DNA of 64,000 bases from ZC4RG19 sp017577565 (GTDB taxonomy: Bacteria; Actinomycetota; Acidimicrobiia; Acidimicrobiales; VFJN01): the NCBI GenBank assembly GCA_047459075.1, contig VSCH01000002.1, positions 62,001 through 126,000 of the forward strand, read 5' to 3'. Shown here piece after piece: positions 43,154 to 51,797 of the stretch (its first letter is position 1; each line of letters opens with the position of its first letter). Under the pieces are notes generated by a model that did not search any database, was not told the DNA's origin, and was given only the letters and a program-made list of their open reading frames with translations. Made by a program: the position numbers and the translations under genes.

Positions 43154-43773
43154 CGGTCGGCGTCGTCGCCGGAGCCGGCGCCCGGGCCGTCGGGCGGGGG
43201 GCCGGGGTCGGCGTCCCGGTCGGCGGTGGCGGCCGGGGCGCCGGCGTCGCGCCACTGGGCCCCGAAGAGCAGCGCCGCGCCGACGACGATGGCCGAGTCG
43301 GCCAGGTTGAACACCGGCCACCACTGCAGGTCGACGAAGTCGACGACGCCGCCGCCGAGGAACCCGTCCCCCTCGCGGACGGCGCGGTCGATCAGGTTGC
43401 CCAGCGCGCCGCCGAGCACCATGCCCAGCGCGACGGCCACGACCGGCCGGGTGGCGTGGCGCCCGGTGCGCAGCAGGACGGCCACCACGATGATCGCCAG
43501 CAGCGAGATCAGCGGGCCCCGCCCGTCGGCGAGGCTGAACGCCGAGCCGTGGTTGGCGACGTAGCGGAGGCGCAGGGAGCCGACCAGCTCGACGACGTGG
43601 CCGTCACCCAGGGCGGCGACGGCCCACGCCTTCGTGGCCTGGTCGAGGGCGAGGGCGACGGCGGCGACCCCGAGCAGCAGCGCCCATCGGGGACGGGGCC
43701 GCTCGCCGTCCGGGGTGGTGGCCCCGGCCGCGGGGACCGCCGTGGCGTCCCGGAGGCGGGGCCGGGTGCTCAC
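43150..43773 (-). CDS. lspA: Lipoprotein signal peptidase
   Basis: LspA (signal peptidase II) cuts lipoprotein signal peptides in the membrane. The 207-residue protein has the motifs DQATKAWAV, ANHGSAFS, GGALGNLIDR with the first catalytic Asp and VVDFVD...VFNLADSAI with the second, over four hydrophobic helices. A proline-rich start of about 28 residues and a Pro/Asp-rich tail extend beyond the usual length. The GTG overlaps the upstream traR-like gene (GTGA). Confidence 0.96.
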   Translation of the reverse strand: MSTRPRLRDATAVPAAGATTPDGERPRPRWALLLGVAAVALALDQATKAWAVAALGDGHVVELVGSLRLRYVANHGSAFSLADGRGPLISLLAIIVVAVLLRTGRHATRPVVAVALGMVLGGALGNLIDRAVREGDGFLGGGVVDFVDLQWWPVFNLADSAIVVGAALLFGAQWRDAGAPAATADRDADPGPPPDGPGAGSGDDADR

Positions 43774-44228
43774 CGCAGGCCGAGACCCCCGCTCTTGCAC
43801 TTGACGCACAGCGCCGCCTGGGGCAGCGCCTTCAGGCGCTCCTTGGGGATGGCGGCGCCGCAGTTCTGGCACGTGCCGTAGGTGCCGTCGTGGATGCGGG
43901 CGATGGCGGCGTCGATCTCCTCGATGGCGGCGCGGGCCTGGGCCGAGAGGGCCAGGTCGCGCTCGCGCTCGACGGCCAGGGTGTCGCCCTCGCCGGACTC
44001 CTCGTCGAACTGGACGTCGCCGGGCTCGCGGTCCTCGGTGAGCGAGTCGGCCTCGGCCTGCAGGGACTCGGCCTGGCGCAGGTAGTTCTCCCGCTCGGCC
44101 TCGAGCAGCGCCAGCTGGCTGCTGAGGAAGGAGTCCAGCGTCGCCTTCTTCTTCCTCCCGCCCGTCCGGGAGCCGGTCGCCGTCTTGGTGGCGCCCTTGG
44201 CGGGAGCGTCCTTCGTTGCCTTGGGCAT
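43770..44228 (-). CDS. TraR/DksA-type zinc-finger protein
   Basis: About 152 residues from ATG 44228, with GAGG 8 bases upstream. The start is Lys/Thr-rich (KGATKTATGSRTGGRKKK). A coiled-coil region follows (LLEAERENYLRQAESLQAEADSL), then the DksA-type zinc finger CQNCG...LCVKC preceded by IHDGTYGTCQ. Such proteins act in the RNA polymerase secondary channel or as sporulation/stress regulators (YteA-like). It heads the traR-lspA-rluD unit, as often seen in actinobacteria. Confidence 0.9.
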   Translation of the reverse strand: MPKATKDAPAKGATKTATGSRTGGRKKKATLDSFLSSQLALLEAERENYLRQAESLQAEADSLTEDREPGDVQFDEESGEGDTLAVERERDLALSAQARAAIEEIDAAIARIHDGTYGTCQNCGAAIPKERLKALPQAALCVKCKSGGLGLR

Positions 44229-44257
44229 GTCGCCGTCCTCGGGGGAAAGGGTGCCGG

Positions 44258-44286
44258 ATCGTATGCCGGCTGCCACAGCCGGTCAA
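44258..44286 (-). promoter_or_regulatory. Promoter of the traR-lspA-rluD operon
   Basis: Minus-strand TTGACC (44281-44286) and TACGAT (44258-44263) are 17 bases apart, near consensus. The transcript has a leader of about 25 bases with the GAGG ribosome-binding site. Confidence 0.7.
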
Positions 44287-44402
44287 GGGTCCGCCGAAGG
44301 ATAGGGGGCCGAACGGATGTTTCAACCCCCACCCCCGGACGGCCCGCGGCACCCGCCCTGACCTGCGCTTTCAACGCGTCGGGCAGTGGCGCCGCCATGC
44401 CC

Positions 44403-44408
44403 TACCCT
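44403..44408 (+). promoter_or_regulatory. -10 box of ileS (leaderless)
   Basis: TACCCT, 7 bases before the ATG at 44416. No T-box leader, which controls ileS in many actinobacteria, was found upstream. Confidence 0.5.
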
Positions 44409-44415
44409 TGTCGCC

Positions 44416-47400
44416 ATGCCGTTCGGCCCCGTCGACCCCGACCTCGACCTGCCGTCCCTCGAGCACCGCGTCCTCGCCCGCTGGCGGGAGCGCGGCATCG
44501 TCGAGGAGGCGGCCCGCCTCCGCAAGGGCGCGGAGCCCTGGATCTTCTACGAGGGGCCCCCGACCGCCAACGGCCGGCCCGGCCTCCACCACGTGTGGGC
44601 CCGCGTCTTCAAGGACATCTTCCCCCGCTTCCAGACGATGCGGGGGCGCGACGTGCCCCGCAAGGGCGGCTGGGACTGCCACGGCCTGCCGGTGGAGCTC
44701 GAGGTCGAGAAGGAGCTCGGGCTCGACGGCAAGCCCCAGATCGAGGCCTACGGCATCGAGGCGTTCAACGAGCGCTGCCGCCAGTCGGTGCGCCGCTACG
44801 TCGAGGACTGGTCGCAGCTCACCGAGCGCGCCGGCGTGTGGATCGACACCGCCGACGCGTACTGGACGATGAGCAACGACTACATCGAGTCGGTCTGGTG
44901 GCTCATGCGGCAGCTGTGGGACAAGGGGCTGCTCTACGAGGGCCACCGGGTCACCCCCTACTGCGGCCGCTGCGGCACCGCGCTCAGCTCGCACGAGGTC
45001 GCGCAGGGCTACCGCGACGTCGTCGACCCGTCGATCTACGTCCGCTTCCCGCTCACCGGCGACGGCGTGCCCGACGCCGACCTGCTGGTGTGGACCACCA
45101 CGCCGTGGACGCTGATCTCCAACACGGCCGCGGCCGTCGGGCCCGGCTTCACCTACGTCCGCATCACCCCGCCGGAGGGCGGGCGCGACCTCGTCCTCGG
45201 CGAGCGGGCGGCCGAGCGCCTCTTCCCCGGCGCCCCGGTGCACGAGCGCTGGACCGGCGCCGAGATGGCCGCGGCGGGGTGGCGCTACGAGCGGCCGTTC
45301 ACGTTCCTCGAGCCGGCCGCCGGCAAGGACGGCTGGCGGGTGGTGGCCGCCGACTACGTCAGCGACGACGACGGCTCGGGCATCGTCCACATCGCCCCCG
45401 CCTTCGGCGAGGAGGACGCCCAGGTCGGGCGGGCCGAGGACCTGCCGGTGCTCAACCCGGTCGGCCCCGACGCCGCCTTCGACGAGCGCGTGACCCCCTG
45501 GGCGGGCCGGTTCGTCAAGGACGCCGACCCGGAGATCATCGCCGACCTGCGCGAGCGCGGCCTGCTCGTCGCCGAGCACCCCTACGAGCACAGCTACCCG
45601 CACTGCTGGCGCTGCGGGACGCCGCTCATCTACTGGGCCAAGACGTCGTGGTTCGTGCGCACCGAGGAGCGGCGCGCCGACCTCATCGCCCAGAACGAGC
45701 GCATCAACTGGTACCCGGAGCACATCAAGCACGGGCGCTTCGGGCGCTGGCTCGAGTCCAACGTCGACTGGGCGCTGTCGCGCGACCGCTACTGGGGCAC
45801 GCCCCTGCCGATCTGGCGGTGCGGCGACTGCGGCACCGACACCTGCGTCGGCTCCGTGGCCGAGCTCGCCGAGCTCGCCGGGCGCGACCTGGGCGACCTC
45901 GACCTCCACCGGCCCTTCGTCGACGAGGTCACCTGGACCTGCCGCGAGGAGGGCTGCGACGGCACCGTCCGGCGCCTGCCGCCCGTGCTCGACGCCTGGT
46001 TCGACTCCGGCTCGATGCCCTCGGCCCAGATGCACTTCCCCTTCGCCGACGAGGGGCGCTTCGAGGCCAGCTTCCCGGCCGACTTCATCTGCGAGGCCAT
46101 CGACCAGACCCGCGGCTGGTTCTACTCGCTGCTGGCCGTCAACACGCTCGTCTTCGGGTCGACGCCCTACCGCAACGTCGTCTGCCTCGGCCACATCGTC
46201 GACGAGGACGGCCAGAAGATGTCCAAGTCGCGGGGCAACGTCATCGACCCCTGGTCGCTGTTCGAGGGGGTCGGCGCCGACGCCCTGCGCTGGTACTTCT
46301 TCGCCGCGGGCCAGCCGTGGGGCCAGCGGCGGGTGTTCGAGGACGGCATCCGCGAGACCACCCGGCAGACGCTGCTGACGCTCTGGAACGTCTTCAGCTT
46401 CTTCGTCACCTACGCCGACCTCGACGGCTGGGAGCCCGACCCGGCGGCGGGCCCGCCGCGGCCGGAGCACGTGCTCGACCGCTGGCTGCTCGGCGAGCTG
46501 GACGACACCGTCGCCGAGGTCACCGCGGCCCTCGAGGACTTCGACGCGCTGCGGGGCGCCAGCCGGCTCGCCCGCTTCGTCGACGACCTGTCCAACTGGT
46601 ACGTGCGCCGCAGCCGGCCCCGGTTCTGGAAGGCCAGCGACCCGGTGGCCCACGCCACGCTGCACCACGCGCTGGTCGTGACCGCCCAGCTGCTGGCGCC
46701 GTTCTGCCCGTTCCTGGCCGACGAGCTCTACGTGAGGCTCACCGGCGAGGCGTCGGTCCACCTGACCGACTGGCCGCAGCCCGCCGGCGCGGCCGACCCC
46801 GAGCTGTCCGCCCAGATGGCCGCCGCCCGCCGGCTGGTGGCGCTGGGCCGCGCCGCCCGGACCGACGCCAAGGTCAAGGTGCGCCAGCCGCTGCGGCGGG
46901 CGCTCGTGCTGCACCCCGGCGTCACGCTGCGGGACGACGTCGTCGCCGAGGTGGCCGGCGAGCTCAACGTCAAGGCCGTCGACGACATCGACACGCTCTC
47001 CGGCCTCATGACCTGGACGGTCGTGCCCAACTTCCGGGTTCTCGGCCCTCGCCTCGGGCCCAAGGTCAACGAGGTCAAGGCGGCGCTGGCGGCGGCCGAC
47101 GGCACGGCGCTGCAGCGGCAGCTCGAGTCCGAGGGGTTCATCGAGGTGGCCGGCGAGCGCCTGACCGCGGACGACGTCGAGCTGCGGGCCTCGCGCCACG
47201 AGGCCTACGGCGTGGCCGAGGACGGCGGGTGGGCCGTGGCCCTCGACCTCGAGCTCGACGACGAGCTGCGGCGCGAGGGGCTGGCCCGGGAGCTCGTCCG
47301 CAGCCTCAACGAGCTGCGCAAGGACCTGGGGCTCGAGGTGTCCGACCGCATCCGGCTCACCGTCGAGGCCGAGGGCCCGGTGGCCGAGGCGATCGAGCGC

Positions 47401-47526
47401 CACCGCGACTACGTCGCCGGCGAGGTCCTGGCGGTCGAGCTCGACCTGGCGGCCGTCGACGGGCGGGCCGCCGGCGAGCTGGACGTCGACGGCCACCGCG
47501 TGCGGGTCGCCGTCGAGAAGGCCTGA
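44416..47526 (+). CDS. ileS: Isoleucyl-tRNA synthetase
   Basis: IleRS charges tRNA-Ile. The 1036-residue class I enzyme has the start WIFYEGPPTANGRPGLHHV, in which the HIGH motif reads GLHH, the WDCHGLPVE segment, the editing-domain WTTTPWTL, ICEAIDQTRGWFYSLL and KMSKS near residue 602. The length and Cys pairs (CGRCG, CWRCG, CGDCG) fit the long eukaryote-like type, which often resists mupirocin. ATG at 44416 is leaderless. Confidence 0.97.
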   Translation: MPFGPVDPDLDLPSLEHRVLARWRERGIVEEAARLRKGAEPWIFYEGPPTANGRPGLHHVWARVFKDIFPRFQTMRGRDVPRKGGWDCHGLPVELEVEKELGLDGKPQIEAYGIEAFNERCRQSVRRYVEDWSQLTERAGVWIDTADAYWTMSNDYIESVWWLMRQLWDKGLLYEGHRVTPYCGRCGTALSSHEVAQGYRDVVDPSIYVRFPLTGDGVPDADLLVWTTTPWTLISNTAAAVGPGFTYVRITPPEGGRDLVLGERAAERLFPGAPVHERWTGAEMAAAGWRYERPFTFLEPAAGKDGWRVVAADYVSDDDGSGIVHIAPAFGEEDAQVGRAEDLPVLNPVGPDAAFDERVTPWAGRFVKDADPEIIADLRERGLLVAEHPYEHSYPHCWRCGTPLIYWAKTSWFVRTEERRADLIAQNERINWYPEHIKHGRFGRWLESNVDWALSRDRYWGTPLPIWRCGDCGTDTCVGSVAELAELAGRDLGDLDLHRPFVDEVTWTCREEGCDGTVRRLPPVLDAWFDSGSMPSAQMHFPFADEGRFEASFPADFICEAIDQTRGWFYSLLAVNTLVFGSTPYRNVVCLGHIVDEDGQKMSKSRGNVIDPWSLFEGVGADALRWYFFAAGQPWGQRRVFEDGIRETTRQTLLTLWNVFSFFVTYADLDGWEPDPAAGPPRPEHVLDRWLLGELDDTVAEVTAALEDFDALRGASRLARFVDDLSNWYVRRSRPRFWKASDPVAHATLHHALVVTAQLLAPFCPFLADELYVRLTGEASVHLTDWPQPAGAADPELSAQMAAARRLVALGRAARTDAKVKVRQPLRRALVLHPGVTLRDDVVAEVAGELNVKAVDDIDTLSGLMTWTVVPNFRVLGPRLGPKVNEVKAALAAADGTALQRQLESEGFIEVAGERLTADDVELRASRHEAYGVAEDGGWAVALDLELDDELRREGLARELVRSLNELRKDLGLEVSDRIRLTVEAEGPVAEAIERHRDYVAGEVLAVELDLAAVDGRAAGELDVDGHRVRVAVEKA

Positions 47527-47532
47527 CGCCTG

Positions 47533-47559
47533 GGCCGGTGCCCGGCCCGGGCGCCGGCC
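47533..47559 (+). terminator. Strong hairpin after ileS
   Basis: A 13-base arm pairs almost perfectly (one G-T) with the next 13 bases, starting 7 bases past the ileS stop. There is no T-run, common for GC-rich actinobacterial terminators. It may also serve the convergent divIVA. Confidence 0.5.
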
Positions 47560-47619
47560 GCCACGGCTCCCGATCGCGGCCGCGGCCGTGCGGCCCGCGG
47601 GGCGGTCCGGCGCGCCCGG

Positions 47620-48732
47620 TCAGCGACGCTGGCCGAACCGGGGCGCCTCGCCCTCGACCTTGTCCGGGTCGAACACCGCCTTGCCCCACTCGCTGGGGCG
47701 GCCGGCGGGCTCCGGCGCCGGCGACGACTCGCCCGCCGCGGGCGGCGCGGGCGGCGGGCCGAGCGGCTCGTCCTCGCGCGGGCGCAGCTCGGACGGCAGC
47801 CAGGGGCCGCGGTCGTCACCCGGCACGGCGAAGGGGATCGGCTGGGTCGGCGGGCCGGGGTCGACGCCGGCGGGGCCCTCCTGCAGGGCGGCCACCTGCG
47901 CCCCGGGCTGGGCGGCGGGGCCGAAGGGCATCGTGGCGTCGGCGTCGCCGTGGCCGTTGCGCCCGTCCGCGCCGACCGGCTCGTCCTGGGCGGCGGGTGC
48001 CGGCGCGGGTCCGGTGGTCGGCGCCGGGCCGGCCGCGGGGTCGCCGGCGGGCGACGCCGGGACGGGCGGGGGCTGCGGAGCCGACGCCGCGGGCGGCGGT
48101 GCCGGCGCCGCCGCAGGCTCCGGCGCCGGGCGGGCGACGTCCGACAGGGTCACCGGCGGCCCGGTGGACAGCACGCCGTCGTCGAGGAGCTTCTGCAACG
48201 AGGCGATGCCGGCGCGGAGCTGCTCGCGCTGCTCGTCGATGCGGCGCGTCAGCACCTCCAGGTCGTTGCGGAGCCGGTCGCGGTCGGCGAGCAGCTGCTC
48301 GACCTCGCGCTGGGCCCGGAGCCGGGCCGACTCCGCGCCCCGCCGGGCCTCGGCCTCGGCCTCGGCCCGGGTGCGGGCGGCCTCCTCGCGCGCCTCGGCG
48401 AGCACGCGGTTGGCCTCCTCCTTCGCCTCCTTGATCGTGGCGTCCGCAGTGCGCTGCGCGAGCACGAGGGTGCGCCGCAGCGTCTCGTCGGTCTCCATGA
48501 CCTCGGCGGACGGGGCCGGCCGGCGGCGGAGCTCCTCGAGCTCACGCTGCAGCTCGGCGAGGCGGGCGTCCGCCGCCTCGGCCCGGGCCTCGGCCTCACG
48601 AACCCGCTCGTTGAGCTGACCGACGCCCACGGCGACGCGCTCGATGAAGTCGTCGACGTCGCGCGTGTTGTAGCCGCCACGCCGCGCCTCTCGGAACTCG
48701 GCGGCGTGGAGCACCTGCGGAGTCAGTTCCAT
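47620..48732 (-). CDS. divIVA: DivIVA-family cell division/growth-pole protein
   Basis: DivIVA (Wag31) marks curved membrane at poles and septa. The 370-residue protein has the N-terminal lipid-binding motif AAEFREARRGGYNTRDVDDFI. A coiled coil from about 35 to 185 follows (EAEARAEAADARLAELQRE and further heptads). Then comes a disordered Pro/Ala-rich tail of about 175 residues, much longer than in Bacillus. ATG at 48732 is 7 bases below TACTCT, so divIVA has its own leaderless promoter. Confidence 0.93.
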   Translation of the reverse strand: MELTPQVLHAAEFREARRGGYNTRDVDDFIERVAVGVGQLNERVREAEARAEAADARLAELQRELEELRRRPAPSAEVMETDETLRRTLVLAQRTADATIKEAKEEANRVLAEAREEAARTRAEAEAEARRGAESARLRAQREVEQLLADRDRLRNDLEVLTRRIDEQREQLRAGIASLQKLLDDGVLSTGPPVTLSDVARPAPEPAAAPAPPPAASAPQPPPVPASPAGDPAAGPAPTTGPAPAPAAQDEPVGADGRNGHGDADATMPFGPAAQPGAQVAALQEGPAGVDPGPPTQPIPFAVPGDDRGPWLPSELRPREDEPLGPPPAPPAAGESSPAPEPAGRPSEWGKAVFDPDKVEGEAPRFGQRR

Positions 48733-48739
48733 GGGCGAG

Positions 48740-48745
48740 AGAGTA
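48740..48745 (-). promoter_or_regulatory. -10 box of divIVA (leaderless)
   Basis: Minus-strand TACTCT, 7 bases before the ATG at 48732. Confidence 0.5.
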
Positions 48746-48765
48746 ACGAAAACTCCACACAGGCA

Positions 48766-48785
48766 CGGCGACCGGGACGTCGCCG
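48766..48785 (-). terminator. Hairpin after yggT
   Basis: CGGCGAC closes on GTCGCCG over six bases, 20 bases past the yggT stop. A short TTTT follows about 13 bases later on the minus strand. It may end the division-gene transcript before divIVA. Confidence 0.4.
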
Positions 48786-48805
48786 GGCGCGGACCGGTGC
48801 CGCCC

Positions 48806-49060
48806 TCAGCAGATGGCCCGCAGCAGGATCGTGCCGATCAGGAAGATGACGATCGGCGACAGGTCGATGCCCATCGCCCCCATGCGGACCGGCGGCAGGA
48901 TCGCCCGCACCGGCGCCAGCACCGGCTCCGTCACCTTGTCGAAACCCTCGTAGATGTGGGCGTAGGTGGTGCCGGGGGTGGGCGGGAACCAGCTCATGAT
49001 GATCCGGATGAAGATCACCAGCAGGTACAGCTGGATGAGCACGCAGACGATGCTGGCCAT
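48806..49060 (-). CDS. YggT-family membrane protein
   Basis: The 84-residue protein has two hydrophobic helices (VCVLIQLYLLVIFIRIIMSW and PIVIFLIGTILLRAI). Between them is the YggT motif EPVLAPVRAILPPVRMGAMGIDLSP. YggT proteins sit beside sepF and ftsZ in many Gram-positive genomes and in plants act in thylakoid complex assembly. Their bacterial role is unclear, but a membrane function near division is inferred. It follows sepF by 33 bases. Confidence 0.93.
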   Translation of the reverse strand: MASIVCVLIQLYLLVIFIRIIMSWFPPTPGTTYAHIYEGFDKVTEPVLAPVRAILPPVRMGAMGIDLSPIVIFLIGTILLRAIC

Positions 49061-49093
49061 GTGGGCGGTGGGCTCCCCGGCGGAGGGTGGCGG

Positions 49094-49744
49094 TCAGGCT
49101 TCGTAGCCCCGCTCGTGGAGGCGGCGCCTCTCCTCGGGCGAGACCACGACGTCGCTGGGGGTCAGAAGATAGACGTGGTTGGCCACCCGCTCCATCTGGC
49201 CCCCGAGCCCGTAGCACAGGCCGCTGGCGAAGTCGATGATGCGGCGGGCGAGGTCGCGCTCGACCCCCTGGAGGTTGAGGATGACCGGGACGTTCTCCTT
49301 GAACTGGTCGGCCACCTCCTGGGCGTCGTTGAACGCCGAGGGCGAGACGACGAACGGCTTCGACGTCGCCGTGGGCAGCGGCCGGACGACCGCGCCCCGC
49401 GGCGTCGTGCGCTCGCCGGTGGCGCTGCGCTCGGAGGCTCGCCGCACCGGGCGGACCGCCTCGCTCCGGCCGTCGACCGCCCGGGGGCCCGGGGTCGTCG
49501 CGCTCCGCTCGTGGCCGTTGGCCCGCGCGTCGTGGCCGTTGACCTCGTCGTCCGTCGCGGACGGTGGCAGCGTGCGCACCGACCCGGACGGCTCGGGATC
49601 GTGCTGGGCCTCCGCCGCGCCCCGCCTCACCACCGGACGTGGCGGCGCCGACCGCTGGTGCTCGCCCGTGACGTCGAAGTCGTCGTACTCGTCGTCGGGC
49701 CCGAGCCCCAGGTAGAGCATCGCCTTGCGCCACATCGATGCCAT
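49094..49744 (-). CDS. sepF: Cell division protein SepF
   Basis: SepF binds FtsZ and tethers it to the membrane. In actinobacteria lacking FtsA it is the main FtsZ anchor. The 216-residue protein has the membrane-binding N-terminal helix MASMWRKAMLYLGLG, an acidic start, a long Ser/Arg-rich linker, and the SepF core FNDAQEVADQFKENVPVILNLQGV, RRIIDFASGLCYGLGGQME, HVYLLTPSDVVVS. GGAGGA lies upstream of the ATG. No ftsA is seen in the window. Confidence 0.96.
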   Translation of the reverse strand: MASMWRKAMLYLGLGPDDEYDDFDVTGEHQRSAPPRPVVRRGAAEAQHDPEPSGSVRTLPPSATDDEVNGHDARANGHERSATTPGPRAVDGRSEAVRPVRRASERSATGERTTPRGAVVRPLPTATSKPFVVSPSAFNDAQEVADQFKENVPVILNLQGVERDLARRIIDFASGLCYGLGGQMERVANHVYLLTPSDVVVSPEERRRLHERGYEA

Positions 49745-49774
49745 GAGGAGTCCTCCACCGGCCGGAAGTGCCTT

Positions 49775-50476
49775 CTAGTGTCGCGCTCCGTCCCGATCCG
49801 GGCGCGGACCGAACAGCCCGCGACCGACGCGGACGATGGTCGCGCCCTCGCGGAGCGCCACCTCGAGGTCGTCGGTCATGCCCATCGAGAGCTCGGACAG
49901 CCCCAGCCGGTCGCGCAGCTCGCGCGCTGCGCGCATCGCCGGTCGGACCACCTCGGGCGGCCCGATCGGCGCCATCGTCATCAGCCCGCGGACGTCGAGG
50001 CCGAGGTCGACGAGCTGGTCGACCAGCTCGGGGGCCTGCGACGGCGGGCAGCCCGCCTTGCTCTGCTCGCCCGACGTGTTCACCTGCACGAGCACCGCGG
50101 CGCCCGGCGCCCACCGGGCGATCTCGGCGCCGAGCGCCGGGCGGTCGATGCTGTGCCACAGCGTCACGTGGGGCGCGGCCTTGCGCACCTTGTTGCGCTG
50201 CAGCCGGCCGATCGCGTGCCAGCGCGGCCGCGGCAGGGCGCCGGCCGCCACGTCGGGCTCGATCCCGGTCGCCTTGGCGACCAGCTCCTGCACGTAGTTC
50301 TCACCCAGGTCGACCAGGCCGTGCTCGAGCGCCGCCCGGACGACGTCGACCCCGAAGCCCTTGGTGACCGCCACGAGGCGCACCCGGTCGGGGTCGGGGG
50401 CGGCGGCGGCGATGCGCTCGCGGACCGCGGCGATGCGGTCGGCGAGCGTGCCGGTGCGCGGCGCAGCCGGCCTCAC
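49775..50476 (-). CDS. YggS-family PLP homeostasis protein
   Basis: The 233-residue alanine-racemase-fold protein has the PLP lysine in VAVTKGFG, LGENYVQEL, WHAIGRLQRNK and a C-terminal SMGMTDDLEVALREGATIVRVG. It binds pyridoxal phosphate and balances PLP and amino-acid pools; it is not a racemase. The gene lies between ftsZ and sepF, its usual place in Gram-positive division clusters. GTG at 50476 is used. Confidence 0.95.
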   Translation of the reverse strand: MRPAAPRTGTLADRIAAVRERIAAAAPDPDRVRLVAVTKGFGVDVVRAALEHGLVDLGENYVQELVAKATGIEPDVAAGALPRPRWHAIGRLQRNKVRKAAPHVTLWHSIDRPALGAEIARWAPGAAVLVQVNTSGEQSKAGCPPSQAPELVDQLVDLGLDVRGLMTMAPIGPPEVVRPAMRAARELRDRLGLSELSMGMTDDLEVALREGATIVRVGRGLFGPRPDRDGARH

Positions 50477-50519
50477 GGCGCCCCGCCGGACGCTCGTCGG
50501 TGGCGCGGCCCAGCCACCC

Positions 50520-51629
50520 CTACTTCAGGAACGAGGGGACGTCGAACTCGTCGTCGCCGTCGAGGTCGAGGTCGTCCACCGGCCCGCTGCCGGTGAGCGC
50601 CTCGAGCTCGTCGTCGACCCGGCCGGTCGCCCCGTTGCTGCCCCGCACGAGGGCGTGGCCGCCGGTGGTGTCGCGGTCGTCCCACCGGTCGAACCCGGCG
50701 GCGATGACGGTCACCCGGACCTCGTCGCCCATCTCGTCGTCGATGATCGAGCCGAAGATGATGTTGGCGTCGGGGTGGGCGACGCCGTGGATCACCTCGG
50801 CCGCCTCGTTGACCTCGAACAGCCCGAGGTCGCTGCCGCCGGCGATGGTGAGCAGGATGCCGCGGGCGCCCTCGATCGAGGCCTCGAGCAGCGGGCTGGA
50901 GATGGCGTTGCGGGAGGCGGTGAGCGCCCGGCCCTCGCCGGAGCCGTAGCCGATGCCCATGAGCGCCGAGCCGGCGTTGCTCATGATCATCTTGACGTCG
51001 GCGAAGTCGGTGTTGATGAGGCCGGGCGTCGTGATGAGGTCGGTGATGCCCTGGACGCCCTGGAGGAGCACCTCGTCGGCCATCTTGAACGCGTTGACCA
51101 TCGAGGTCTTCTCGTTCGAGACCGTGAGGAGGCGGTCGTTCGGGATGACGATGAGGGTGTCGACCTTCTCCTTGAGGCGCTGGATGCCCTGCTCCGCCTG
51201 GACCGCCCGGCGCCGGCCCTCGAAGCTGAACGGCCGGGTGACGACGCCGATGGTCAGGGCGCCGAGGCTCTTCGCGATCTCGGCCACGACGGGGGCGCCG
51301 CCGGTGCCGGTGCCGCCGCCCTTGCCGGCGGTGATGAACACCATGTCGGCGCCCTTGAGGATCTCCTCGATCTCGTCGCGGTGCTCCTCCGCGGCCTGAC
51401 GGCCGACCTCGGGGTCGCTCCCCGCCCCGAGGCCGCGCGTCAGCTCGCGGCCGATGTCGAGCTTCGCGTCGGCATCGCTCATCAACAGCGCCTGGGCGTC
51501 GGTGTTGATGGCGATGAACTCGACACCCTTGAGACCGGCATCGATCATCCGGTTGACCGCGTTGACGCCGCCACCACCGATCCCGACGACTTTGATCACG
51601 GCCAAGTAGTTCTGCGGATTGCCGGCCAT
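50520..51629 (-). CDS. ftsZ: Cell division protein FtsZ
   Basis: FtsZ is the tubulin-like GTPase of the Z-ring. The 369-residue protein has GIGGGGVNAVNRMI, the tubulin signature GKGGGTGTGGAPVVAEIAK, the T7 catalytic loop NTDFADVKMIMSNAG, and the C-terminal peptide DEFDVPSFLK that binds SepF and FtsW. ATG at 51629 with AGGTGG about 9 bases upstream is used; in-frame codons up to 51680 would add an unusual extension. A 168-base leader region lies between it and ftsQ. Confidence 0.97.
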   Translation of the reverse strand: MAGNPQNYLAVIKVVGIGGGGVNAVNRMIDAGLKGVEFIAINTDAQALLMSDADAKLDIGRELTRGLGAGSDPEVGRQAAEEHRDEIEEILKGADMVFITAGKGGGTGTGGAPVVAEIAKSLGALTIGVVTRPFSFEGRRRAVQAEQGIQRLKEKVDTLIVIPNDRLLTVSNEKTSMVNAFKMADEVLLQGVQGITDLITTPGLINTDFADVKMIMSNAGSALMGIGYGSGEGRALTASRNAISSPLLEASIEGARGILLTIAGGSDLGLFEVNEAAEVIHGVAHPDANIIFGSIIDDEMGDEVRVTVIAAGFDRWDDRDTTGGHALVRGSNGATGRVDDELEALTGSGPVDDLDLDGDDEFDVPSFLK

Positions 51630-51676
51630 GGGTGGTGCCACCTCACCTTCAGGGGACGTGTGCGGGGAGAAGATGC

Positions 51677-51710
51677 TCACCCGGACCGCCAGACCCGGGT
51701 GAACCGCCAG
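51677..51710 (-). repeat. Inverted and direct repeats in the ftsZ leader
   Basis: TCACCCGG (51677-51684) and CCGGGTGA (51695-51702) form an 8-bp stem with a 10-base loop. ACCGCCAG occurs in the loop (51685-51692) and again right after the stem (51703-51710). Confidence 0.5.
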
Positions 51711-51797
51711 AACCTACCAAGCCGAGGCCCCCTCGACATCGGCTGAGCCTGAAGTTAAGGTCGATACTTTTCCTCAACCTCTGGTAGTTCTCGCAGA

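Noticed and set aside
44287..44415. T-box riboswitch upstream of ileS
   Set aside because: Many actinobacteria have one, but I found no specifier stem, no AGGGTGG-type T-box sequence, and a -10 box sits 7 bases before the start codon.
43890..48434. Very long plus-strand frame across ileS and neighbours
   Set aside because: It is out of frame with ileS, rich in Arg/Gly/Ala/Pro, and crosses several real genes. It is a shadow of third-position G/C bias.
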